DNA of 7,967 nucleotides from Spirochaetaceae bacterium (lineage in GTDB: Bacteria; Spirochaetota; Spirochaetia; Treponematales; Breznakiellaceae): positions 1 to 7,967 of the forward strand of contig JAITNO010000095.1 of NCBI GenBank assembly GCA_031290405.1. Reading direction: 5' to 3'. The notes below the pieces were generated by a model. The model had not been told where the DNA came from. It saw nothing but the letters and a program-made list of their open reading frames with translations, and ran no database searches. Positions 1-5,838 of the stretch are shown here, one piece after another. How positions within the stretch are numbered: the first letter of the stretch is position 1; each line of letters opens with the position of its first letter. The translations under genes were made by a program, and so were the position numbers.

Positions 1-402
1 AACCGCTACCCCAGAAAAATCTTGGGCGGCGCTTCCCCCCGGTCATGCTTCCCTTTTCCCCTCCCTTCGGGCATGCTCTGACGGTGCCCCACTCTGGGCA
101 TTTGTCCTGTCCGCTCGGGATTTTTGCAGTGGCCTACGGCGTTATGCCCTGCGCGATAGGCTTTGGGTTTGCAAGCCGCCCTCCCCAGCTTTCGGGCGCC
201 GAGTGCGCTTTTTGCGCCCTACGGGGCTAAGCCCCCAGCGATACGCTTTAAGATTGAGCTCTGCGTTCCCCAGCTTTCGGCTTTGTTTTTATAAAGAGAA
301 GAGGGGAGGAGGAGGAGGGAAAGCCTCCCTTGAGCGCGCGCTTCGTTGCCCGCCGCCCCCCAGACCCCACACCTGCCTGGCCGCCTTCCCATCTGAAAGA
401 CT
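1..402. other. Intergenic region without a convincing gene
   Basis: No open frame here has a credible start or ribosome-binding site. The DNA is rich in C and T runs and short inverted repeats: GCGC-TTTTT-GCGC near 206-218, and GGGGCT next to AGCCCC at 223-235. The 13-mer CCCCAGCTTTCGG occurs twice (183-195 and 268-280). A purine run (AGAGAAGAGGGGAGGAGG) sits near 295-312. The short direct repeats and hairpins suggest structured or dispersed-repeat intergenic DNA, but I do not recognise a named RNA family. A forward frame stays open from 203 through the adjoining repeat, which I attribute to the repeat period rather than to coding. Confidence 0.5.
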
Positions 403-775
403 CGAAGCCGACTCTCAAAGAGCCAATCTTTATTCTCCGAATAGAAAGATTGACTCTCCGAGTGGAAAGATTTCTGTTCCGAGTGGAAAGATTGACTCTC
501 AAAGAGTCAACGCCGACTCTCAAAGAGTCAATCTTTACTCTCCGAATAGAAAGATTGAGTCTCCGAGCAGAAAGATTTACTCTCCGAGTGGAAAGATTTA
601 CTCTCCGAGTGGAAAGATTTACTCTCTGAGTGGAAAGATTTACTCTCTGAGTGGAAAGATTGACTCTTTGAGTAGAAAGATTGACTCTCCGAGTGGAAAG
701 ATTTACTCTTTGAGCAGAAAGATTGACTCTCCGAGCAGAACGATTGACTCTCAAAGAGTCAATCGTTCTGCTCAG
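403..775. repeat. Minisatellite of about 17 units of 21 bp with palindromic cores
   Basis: The unit begins AAAGATT and continues with a palindromic core such as GACTCTCCGAGTGG. AAAG starts recur at 445, 466, 487, then 550, 571, 592, 613, 634, 655, 676, 697 and 718, and the phase is kept exactly across the 63 bases from 487 to 550. Most units carry a mini-hairpin core: ACTC-TCC-GAGT, ACTC-TTT-GAGT, GACTCT-CAA-AGAGTC, or ATTC-TCC-GAAT. The last is a paired change on both arms. Some units have the flank inverted (CAATCTTT at 424-431 and 529-536), which builds longer hairpins such as 424-452 and 487-536. Because 21 is a multiple of three, several frames are open on both strands. One forward frame reads as heptads like SPSGKIY, another as LRVERFT, and the reverse as NLSTRRV. 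No frame has a convincing start, so I call it a non-coding repeat. Confidence 0.9.
733..773. repeat. Perfect 19-bp inverted repeat with CAA loop
   Basis: The left arm GAGCAGAACGATTGACTCT (733-751) is exactly complementary to the right arm (755-773) around the 3-nt loop CAA (752-754). It closes the minisatellite on the operon side, about 100 bp before the start codon of the nucleotidyltransferase gene. There is no T-run after it, so it is not a classical terminator. It could form a cruciform or a very stable RNA hairpin if transcribed. Confidence 0.9.
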
Positions 776-846
776 AACAGAACCCGTTCGGCTCAGCGGA
801 GTCCGCAGAGACGATCGCGGCGCTTTCCCCATCCGTTTTTTTGCGC

Positions 847-852
847 TATGAT
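847..852 (+). promoter_or_regulatory. Possible -10 element for the five-gene operon
   Basis: TATGAT differs from the sigma-70 -10 consensus at one base and lies 24 bases before the start codon at 877, which would give a short leader. No good -35 hexamer is found at the proper spacing (824-829 reads TTTCCC). The call is weak and rests on position and the -10 match only. Confidence 0.25.
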
Positions 853-876
853 GCCGATGCGGAGCAGGAGACACTC

Positions 877-1209
877 ATGGCAAATGACATAAGCGCTATA
901 AAACCGGAACTTGACGCGCTCACCCAAATAATCGTCGATACCGTTCCTGTGGAGCAAATCTATCTGTTTGGCTCCTATGCCTATGGAACGCCGAACGAAG
1001 ACTCTGATTATGATTTTTACGTCGTAGTAAAAGACGCCGTTTCCATCCGTGAAATTGAGGCAATGTCCGCCATCGACCTTGCCACATTCAGGGTTCGCAC
1101 AAAACCAGTCGATGTGCTGGCGCTTACATTAAACCGGTTTCTCTATCGCAAAGAACAGCCAACCCTTGAGAGAACCATTGCCAGAGGCGCCCGGAAGAGA
1201 CCCACATGA
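877..1209 (+). CDS. Minimal nucleotidyltransferase (MNT) domain protein
   Basis: A 110-residue protein of the DNA polymerase beta-like nucleotidyltransferase superfamily, MNT type. The catalytic signature is clear: GSYAYG at residues 32-37, then SDYD (43-46) with the two metal-binding aspartates D44 and D46, and a third acidic residue D79 in PVDVLAL. Family members transfer nucleotides; in HEPN/MNT toxin-antitoxin pairs the MNT protein AMPylates and neutralises the HEPN toxin. I chose ATG 877 because AGGAG at 866-870 lies six bases upstream; the frame extends to a TTG at 841 without ribosome-binding support. No HEPN gene is adjacent. The tail after LERTIA reads RGARKRPT instead of the usual EGVxLY-type ending, as if altered where it meets the next gene. 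Its stop overlaps the ATG of the aminotransferase gene (ATGA), so the two are probably translationally coupled. Confidence 0.85.
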   Translation: MANDISAIKPELDALTQIIVDTVPVEQIYLFGSYAYGTPNEDSDYDFYVVVKDAVSIREIEAMSAIDLATFRVRTKPVDVLALTLNRFLYRKEQPTLERTIARGARKRPT

Positions 1210-2480
1210 ACAAGAACCCATCCGCTTGCGGCAATTCCGAAGAGCTTATCCCGTTTGCCAGGCCGGCCGTCGGCAAAGACGAGGAGGAGGCCGTCCTTCG
1301 CGTCCTCCGCTCCGGCTGGATTACGACGGGAGCGGAGGCTCTCGCCTTCGAAGGGGAATTCGCGGCGTTTTTATCGGAAAGCCGGGAAGACGGGGAGGGC
1401 AATGGAGAGCTCCCCTCCCCTCCCCCCCTCCGCGCGCTTGCGGTGAATTCGGCGACGGCGGGGCTTCACCTCGCGCTTGAGGCGCTGGGGGTTGGTCCTG
1501 GGGACGTCGTGCTCGTCCCTTCGTATACGTTTGCGGCGAGCGCCGAGGTTGCCCTCTATCTGGGCGCCGAGGCGGCTTTTGTGGATGTTAAAAGGGGCTC
1601 CTTTTCGATGGATGCGGAAAAGCTCGAAGAGGCGGTCGTCAGGCTGCGGGAAGGCAAGAGCGCGCAGCCCCACGGGGGGGCGAAGGGGAGAGCGCGCGCC
1701 ATCGTCGCCGTTCACTTTGCGGGCCTCCCCTGCGACATAGGCTCTGTTGCGCGTGTGGCTGAAAAATACGGTTTGTCGCTTGTCGAAGATGCGGCGCATT
1801 CGTTTCCCGCCTGGATTGACGGTGGAAACGGGGGCCGGGGTGCCGCCGGCACGGCAGGCGACGTCGGCGTCTTTTCCTTTTACGCGACAAAGACGATTAC
1901 GACGGGGGAAGGGGGCATGGCGGTTACGCGAAACGAGGCTCTTGCGAAGCGGATGTCGGTGATGCGCCTCCACGGGATCGATCGTCCGGTCTGGGACCGG
2001 TATTCGGCTGGGGGCGGCAATTGGCGTTACGAGATTGTGGCGGCGGGCTGCAAGTACAACCTCTGCGACATCCTCGCGGCAATTGGCAGGGTGCAACTGA
2101 GGCGCGCCAACGAGCTCCTTGCAGAGAGGAAGAGGATTGCGGACGTTTACGACGAGGCGTTCGGCGCCGACGGGCGTTTCATCCTTCCGCCGACGGCGCC
2201 GGGAGACGCCCGCCACCTCTATCCCCTGCGGCTTGGCACGGGGACTCCCCCCCGCGATGATGTTATCGATGGGATGCGGGGTGCGGGAATCGGCGTTTCG
2301 GTTCACTTTATCCCGCTGCACACTATGCCTTTTTATAAAAAACGGTATAATCTGCAGGAAGGGGATTTCCCCGAAACGATGAAGGCTTTTTCCGCCGAAG
2401 TTTCCCTGCCCCTGTGGCCGGGGATGAGCGACGGACAAATTGAAAAGGTGATTAAAACAACGAAAAATGTTTGTCGATGA
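1206..2480 (+). CDS. DegT/DnrJ/EryC1/StrS family PLP-dependent aminotransferase
   Basis: A 424-residue fold-type I aminotransferase of the sugar-aminotransferase family, which usually transfers an amino group from glutamate to a keto-sugar nucleotide. Motifs in order: PFARPAVGKDE (16-26), SGWITTG (36-42), VNSATAGLHLAL (80-91), VPSYTFAAS (104-112), VEDAAHS (193-199) with D195 for the PLP ring nitrogen, and FYATKTITTGEGG (225-237) with K229 as the Schiff-base lysine. Next come GCKYNLCDILAAIG (281-294), VSVHFIPLH (364-372) and SLPLWPGMSD (400-409). All catalytic landmarks are present, so it should be active. GGAAGAGA at 1193-1200 gives a ribosome-binding site five bases before the ATG. Three low-complexity, Gly/Glu/Pro-rich insertions (about 57-75, 149-163 and 204-217) lengthen it relative to typical 370-400-residue relatives. 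The substrate is unknown; no nucleotide-sugar enzyme or other sugar-pathway gene lies in the window. It overlaps the next gene by 14 bases. Confidence 0.95.
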   Translation: MNKNPSACGNSEELIPFARPAVGKDEEEAVLRVLRSGWITTGAEALAFEGEFAAFLSESREDGEGNGELPSPPPLRALAVNSATAGLHLALEALGVGPGDVVLVPSYTFAASAEVALYLGAEAAFVDVKRGSFSMDAEKLEEAVVRLREGKSAQPHGGAKGRARAIVAVHFAGLPCDIGSVARVAEKYGLSLVEDAAHSFPAWIDGGNGGRGAAGTAGDVGVFSFYATKTITTGEGGMAVTRNEALAKRMSVMRLHGIDRPVWDRYSAGGGNWRYEIVAAGCKYNLCDILAAIGRVQLRRANELLAERKRIADVYDEAFGADGRFILPPTAPGDARHLYPLRLGTGTPPRDDVIDGMRGAGIGVSVHFIPLHTMPFYKKRYNLQEGDFPETMKAFSAEVSLPLWPGMSDGQIEKVIKTTKNVCR

Positions 2481-4227
2481 CATTCCCGCGCCCGGCGCAT
2501 ACCGAGTCGCCATAATCCGCTCCGCGAGCGCGAGGGGCAAACTCACATCAATGCGCTGCCCCCTCTTGAAGGCCGGCTACACGCTCATCAAAGCGGAAGA
2601 CGTGCCGGGGGAAAACAGGCTCTTTGAAAGCGATATGCCCATTCTGGCTTCCGATGCGGTCTCTTATATCGGCGAGCCTGTGGCTCTTCTCGTGGGGCCT
2701 GACAGAATCAAGCTTGACGAGTATGCCGCTCAGTGCATCGTCGAGGTTGAAGAAGAGGAGGCCTGTCTCTCCCTGTCCTCCGCCGAAACCGTATTTTGCA
2801 AAAAAGAAATGGAATGGGGGAATCCGCCCAAGCAGGCGGCCGGTGAAGAGGGGGGAGAGATTGTCGTCGAAGGAAATTACGAGACGGGAATTCAGGAACA
2901 CTGGTATAGCGAAGCCCACGGCGCGCTCGCCGAAATCACCGACCACGGGCCCGAGGAGAGCATCCTTATTCGCACCGCATCTCAGCGCCCCGATCATGTC
3001 AGGCAGGCTGTTTCCAACGTCCTCAACATCGACGTAGAGCATATCTTCGTCGAAAACGTCGAGATTGGCATCCACTTCGACGGGAAGATATGGCATCCTT
3101 CGCTGATTGCCTGCCTTGCCGCCCTGGCCGCGTTCAAAACAAGGAAGCCGGTGAAGCTTCAGCTTAAACGGCAAGAGGATTACCTTTTTTCGCCGAAACG
3201 CGCCGCATCGGCAATACGCATCGAGAGCGTTCTGTCGCCGGAAGGCTATGTCCTTGAAACCCGCCTTGACATGAAGATCGGCCTGGGGGCCTACGCGATT
3301 CTGGGAGAGCGGATGCTCGAGACGGCGGCGGCGGCATTTTCGAGCGTCTACAAGATGGGAAAGTTACGCGCCAAAATCTCAAGTATGCGATACGACGTTC
3401 CGCCGGCGGGGCCTTTTGCCGGTTACGGCTCCGCCTTCGCCTCTTTCGCGCTTGAGCGCCACATCTCGAAGATCTGCGACGCCCTGGATGAAGACGGCGA
3501 GGATTGGAGGGGGTTGCGCCTCCTGGGCAAAGTAAAATCGCGTTTTAAGATTGATGAAAGGACAAAGGCTCCGGTGGACAGCATCGCAGGCGCCGTCTCG
3601 CGGAAGAGCGGCTATAAACGAAAGTGGGCGGTGTACGAATTGCTCCGCCGCAGAGGCGACAAAGAAACGGAGCGGGTGCTCCCCCAGCGGGGCATCGGCA
3701 TTGCGTTCGCCCTTGGAGAAACGCGTGATGAGGCGGAAGCGGGGCCCATGGCGGCGATAGTCGTCGAAGTCGAAATCGACCGGATAAACTGCGAGGCGAA
3801 GATCAGGGGCGTCTGGCTCGTCGTGTCGTCGGGACGCCTTAACGACAAGGCGAAGGCAAAACAGATGCTCCGCCGTTCCCTCATCGCCGCCATAGGCTGG
3901 ACGTCGACGGAAAAGATCAAGTATGAAAGGGGCCGGACCACGCCTGAAATCTCCGCCCTCTATCAAATATTGCCGGTAAGCGAAACGCCGCCTATCAGCA
4001 TCGACTTTATCGAAGAGCCGGAAAAGGGCGCCCAAAACGAGGACGACCTCGAGTCGCTCCCCTTCTGCGTCGTCCCCGCGGCGTACACGCAGGCGATAAG
4101 TCAGGCGGTCGATCATCATTTTGAACGCATCCCGATAACGGGGCAGGACATTTGGCGCGTGATGAATATCGTCAGCAGACAGGAAGAGTCGGCCGACAAG
4201 AAAGCGGGGGAGGAGGGGGGAGCGTGA
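2467..4227 (+). CDS. Xanthine dehydrogenase-family molybdopterin subunit, shortened and divergent
   Basis: A 586-residue homologue of the large (molybdopterin-binding) subunit of molybdenum hydroxylases, which usually has about 750-780 residues. The hammerhead domain is clear: FVDDIPAPGAYRVAIIRS (2-19) and YIGEPVALLVG (67-77). The Moco domain starts with GIQEHWYSE (141-149, family GGQEHFYLE) and ASQRP (171-175, Q173 at the position of bovine Gln767). The GGFGGKE motif is changed to IHFDGKI (202-208), so bovine Glu802 becomes Ile208. FRGFG is changed to FAGYG (317-321), so bovine Arg880 becomes Ala318. From RGIGIAF (408-414) the chain jumps almost directly to VVEVEID (432-438). The intervening Moco segment containing the GQG motif is absent, about 170 residues. 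E529 in DLESLP may replace the catalytic Glu of GVGEPP. The N-terminus is also short and begins inside the aminotransferase gene. The frame is intact. It is either a Moco enzyme with an unusual site or a non-catalytic homologue. Confidence 0.85.
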   Translation: MFVDDIPAPGAYRVAIIRSASARGKLTSMRCPLLKAGYTLIKAEDVPGENRLFESDMPILASDAVSYIGEPVALLVGPDRIKLDEYAAQCIVEVEEEEACLSLSSAETVFCKKEMEWGNPPKQAAGEEGGEIVVEGNYETGIQEHWYSEAHGALAEITDHGPEESILIRTASQRPDHVRQAVSNVLNIDVEHIFVENVEIGIHFDGKIWHPSLIACLAALAAFKTRKPVKLQLKRQEDYLFSPKRAASAIRIESVLSPEGYVLETRLDMKIGLGAYAILGERMLETAAAAFSSVYKMGKLRAKISSMRYDVPPAGPFAGYGSAFASFALERHISKICDALDEDGEDWRGLRLLGKVKSRFKIDERTKAPVDSIAGAVSRKSGYKRKWAVYELLRRRGDKETERVLPQRGIGIAFALGETRDEAEAGPMAAIVVEVEIDRINCEAKIRGVWLVVSSGRLNDKAKAKQMLRRSLIAAIGWTSTEKIKYERGRTTPEISALYQILPVSETPPISIDFIEEPEKGAQNEDDLESLPFCVVPAAYTQAISQAVDHHFERIPITGQDIWRVMNIVSRQEESADKKAGEEGGA

Positions 4228-4709
4228 CGGCGACTTTTATTTTGAACGGCGAAACCGTCGCCACCAAGGTTGAGCCGAACCAGAGGCTCGTCGACATACT
4301 CCGCGAAGAGTTTACCCTGACGGGAACAAAGTCGGCGTGCCACAGCGGGTTTTGCGGCGCCTGCACAGTGCTCTTTAACAACACGGTAAGCCCCTCCTGC
4401 CTTATCCCCGCGTTCCGTCTTAATGGGAGCAAGGTCGTAACAATCGAAGGCTTTATGCAGAGCGAAGAGTATCAGGACCTTGCCGAAGGCTTTAAGGAAT
4501 CAGGCGCCGGCATTTGCGACTATTGCCGGGCGGGGAAGATCTTCATCGGCGCCTCGCTCTTGCGAAAAAAGCACATCCTCAGCCGGGAAGAGATTGCCGC
4601 CGCCTTTGACAGCATCAAGTGCAGGTGCACCGATTCGGAAACCCTCGTCAACGGCATCCTCGCGGCGATAGAGGTCAAGAAAAGGAGAAAGACTGATGGA
4701 AAGCTCTAA
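4224..4709 (+). CDS. (2Fe-2S)-binding subunit of xanthine dehydrogenase-type complex
   Basis: A 161-residue iron-sulfur subunit that carries electrons from the molybdenum site to FAD in this family. The N-terminal plant-ferredoxin-like domain has C39, C44, C47 and C59 (CHSGFCGAC, then SPSC). The C-terminal helical domain has C98-x2-C101-x31-C133-x-C135, exactly the family spacing, followed by TDSETLVNGI. Both clusters should therefore form. The Gln before the third-cluster cysteine (QCGFCTPG in the family, next to the pterin) is Ile97, and the motif is changed to ICDYCRAG. I chose GTG 4224 because it overlaps the previous stop (GTGA), a purine-rich ribosome-binding run lies at 4209-4221, and the product then has the normal family length. 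A longer in-frame start at 4152 would add a Gly-rich stretch lying inside the preceding gene. The 3' end overlaps the FAD-subunit gene by 14 bases. Confidence 0.92.
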   Translation: MTATFILNGETVATKVEPNQRLVDILREEFTLTGTKSACHSGFCGACTVLFNNTVSPSCLIPAFRLNGSKVVTIEGFMQSEEYQDLAEGFKESGAGICDYCRAGKIFIGASLLRKKHILSREEIAAAFDSIKCRCTDSETLVNGILAAIEVKKRRKTDGKL

Positions 4710-5535
4710 ACACATATTTTATCCAGATTCGGTGAACGAGCTTTTGAATGATGTGGACAGGAACCCCGACGCGACCCTCTTTTCGGGGGGAGCCTCGTGG
4801 ATGCAAAAGCAAACGGGCGAATTGTTTTTCCTGCCGACCCCCCTTGTCTCACTCTACGGCATCGCCGAGCTGCGGCGCATAACCAGAACCGAACGTTACT
4901 TGGAAATCGGGGCGATGGTAAGCTTAAGCCGGATTGCCGGGCTGGGAAAAATCGTTCCCGAAGCGCTCGTCCTCTCGCTGAGGAGCACGCAGAGCCTCCT
5001 CTTGCGAAACATAACAACCATAGGCGGCTGCATTTGCAGGCGGAGCACGCCCGAGCCGGTCATCGCCGGACTCGTCGCCCTCGACGCGCGATACGAACTC
5101 CGCCGGGCGGCTTCAAGCCGCTGGGTAAGCGCGGCTCAGTTTTCCTCGCCGCCGGAAAAGGACGGCGGCTTCCAAGCAAAGGAATGCCTTGCCCGTTTGA
5201 GGGTCCCCCTCGAAACATGGAACTACACCCTTTGCCGCGACTTTAGCGCGAAAGAATCGGGAGACACCGGCAACGGGTTCGCCGTATTCCTCGCCCGCAT
5301 ACAAAAAGACTTTTTGAGCGAAGTCCGCGTGATCTTTTCCGGCGCAACGATACTCCGCGACAGGGACAGCGAGCTGACCCTCATCAACAAAAAGCTCCCG
5401 CTCGATAAAAAAACGATCGCGAACTTCCTGGATCTTTGGAGGGAATACCTTTCCCCCATCGGCGACCGCTCCGAATTCCAAAAAGCGAAACTCCTCAACT
5501 TCGTCGACTCCGCAATCCACTACTTCGCTTATTAG
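4696..5535 (+). CDS. FAD-binding subunit of xanthine dehydrogenase-type complex
   Basis: A 279-residue homologue of the medium (CoxM-like) subunit of molybdenum hydroxylases, which binds FAD and passes electrons to NAD or another acceptor. Features in family order: TLFSGGASWM (27-36, family AGGT/QSL), a region PTPLVSLYGIAELRRI (47-62) matching P-x-x-lvdl-x-x-i-xeL, LEIGAMVSLSRI (69-80), and RNITTIGGCIC (104-114). A C-terminal FAD-domain segment reads SEVRVIFSGATI (208-219). The family TIGGN motif, which contacts FAD phosphates, is TIGGC here, and the following residues are CRRSTPEPV rather than the usual small, polar run. The length is normal. AGGAGA at 4683-4688 gives a ribosome-binding site seven bases before the ATG. 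This is the last gene of the operon; a T-run hairpin follows. Order large-small-medium is one of the arrangements seen in bacteria. Confidence 0.87.
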   Translation: MESSKHIFYPDSVNELLNDVDRNPDATLFSGGASWMQKQTGELFFLPTPLVSLYGIAELRRITRTERYLEIGAMVSLSRIAGLGKIVPEALVLSLRSTQSLLLRNITTIGGCICRRSTPEPVIAGLVALDARYELRRAASSRWVSAAQFSSPPEKDGGFQAKECLARLRVPLETWNYTLCRDFSAKESGDTGNGFAVFLARIQKDFLSEVRVIFSGATILRDRDSELTLINKKLPLDKKTIANFLDLWREYLSPIGDRSEFQKAKLLNFVDSAIHYFAY

Positions 5536-5541
5536 TTTTAC

Positions 5542-5562
5542 AGTGCCCTCCGGCGTTTTTTT
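5542..5562 (+). terminator. Weak candidate terminator after the operon
   Basis: AGTGCC and GGCGTT pair around the loop CTCC (six pairs in RNA, two of them G-U), followed directly by a T-run (5556-5562). It begins seven bases after the FAD-subunit stop codon. The stem is short, so read-through is likely. Confidence 0.4.
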
Positions 5563-5677
5563 GCAGCGGCCTTGGAGCGCAACGCGCGGCCTGGACGCCC
5601 CAACAGACGCTATGGACAGCTCGACTTCCAAGTCAAAAGCTATACCTTCCAAGCCGAAAGTTATAACTTCCAATAAT
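5563..5677. repeat. Degenerate 21-nt periodic array downstream of the operon
   Basis: The sequence keeps a 21-nt phase over about five units: CTTCC occurs at 5625, 5646 and 5667, AAAG at 5636 and 5657, and units ending in AAC, GAC or ACC start at 5563, 5584, 5605, 5626 and 5647. Cores are again palindromic: GACTT-CC-AAGTC at 5623-5634 and CTT-CC-AAG at 5646-5653. One forward frame reads QKLYLPSRKL, which resembles the SPSGKIY/SPSRKID heptads of the array before the operon. The unit shares 14 of 21 positions with the upstream unit (AAAG start and TCC centre aligned). Confidence 0.65.
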
Positions 5678-5705
5678 CAATTTTTATTTTTTTTTGAGGA
5701 TCATT

Positions 5706-5741
5706 ATGAGTTCAGACTGGTTGCAAATGCCCCGCTTTTAG
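5706..5741 (+). other. Possible 11-codon leader ORF
   Basis: A GAGGA motif (5696-5700) lies five bases before ATG, which opens an 11-residue frame, MSSDWLQMPRF, ending in TAG. The stop lies at the edge of a small hairpin (GCCCC 5729-5733 with GGGGC 5741-5745). It sits just before the promoter of the next gene. The ribosome-binding match is good, but so short a frame can arise by chance. Confidence 0.2.
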
Positions 5742-5768
5742 GGGCGGACACACAAAGTAAAAAAATAC

Positions 5769-5800
5769 TTGACAAGAATTCTTAACCTTTATACTATAAT
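5769..5800 (+). promoter_or_regulatory. Sigma-70-type promoter of the desulforedoxin-like gene
   Basis: A perfect -35 hexamer TTGACA lies at 5769-5774. Two overlapping -10 choices follow: TACTAT (5792-5797) with the ideal 17-bp spacer, or a perfect TATAAT (5795-5800) with a 20-bp spacer. The surroundings are AT-rich, unlike the rest of the window. The start codon of the following gene lies 39 bases past the end of TATAAT. Confidence 0.75.
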
Positions 5801-5838
5801 AACAACTATCATTATTATTTCAATTGGAGGAAATTATT

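Noticed and set aside
403..775. CRISPR array
   Set aside because: The 21-bp units are directly adjacent with no unique spacers, and no cas genes are present.
841..876. TTG 841 as start of the nucleotidyltransferase
   Set aside because: No ribosome-binding site precedes it, while AGGAG stands at ideal distance before ATG 877.
203..892. Forward frame of 229 codons with SPSGKIY heptads, and overlapping open frames at 330-629 (+) and 248-874 (-)
   Set aside because: The frames stay open because the repeat period is 21. None has a ribosome-binding site or a believable N-terminus, and the first runs into the nucleotidyltransferase gene.
1371..2546. Minus-strand frame of 391 codons opposite the aminotransferase
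   Set aside because: It is antisense to a protein with complete family motifs and has no motif of its own; high GC keeps the frame open.
3379..4119. Minus-strand frame of 246 codons opposite the large hydroxylase subunit (and the similar one at 2548-3174)
   Set aside because: Arg/Asp-rich translation typical of an antisense frame; no start signal or recognisable domain.
4152..4223. ATG 4152 as start of the iron-sulfur subunit
   Set aside because: It would add a Gly-rich tract lying wholly inside the preceding gene and exceed normal family length; GTG 4224 overlaps the stop and has a purine-rich ribosome-binding run.
5543..5785. Forward 80-codon frame downstream of the operon
   Set aside because: It runs through a T-run hairpin, the degenerate repeat and the next promoter, without a ribosome-binding site or motif.
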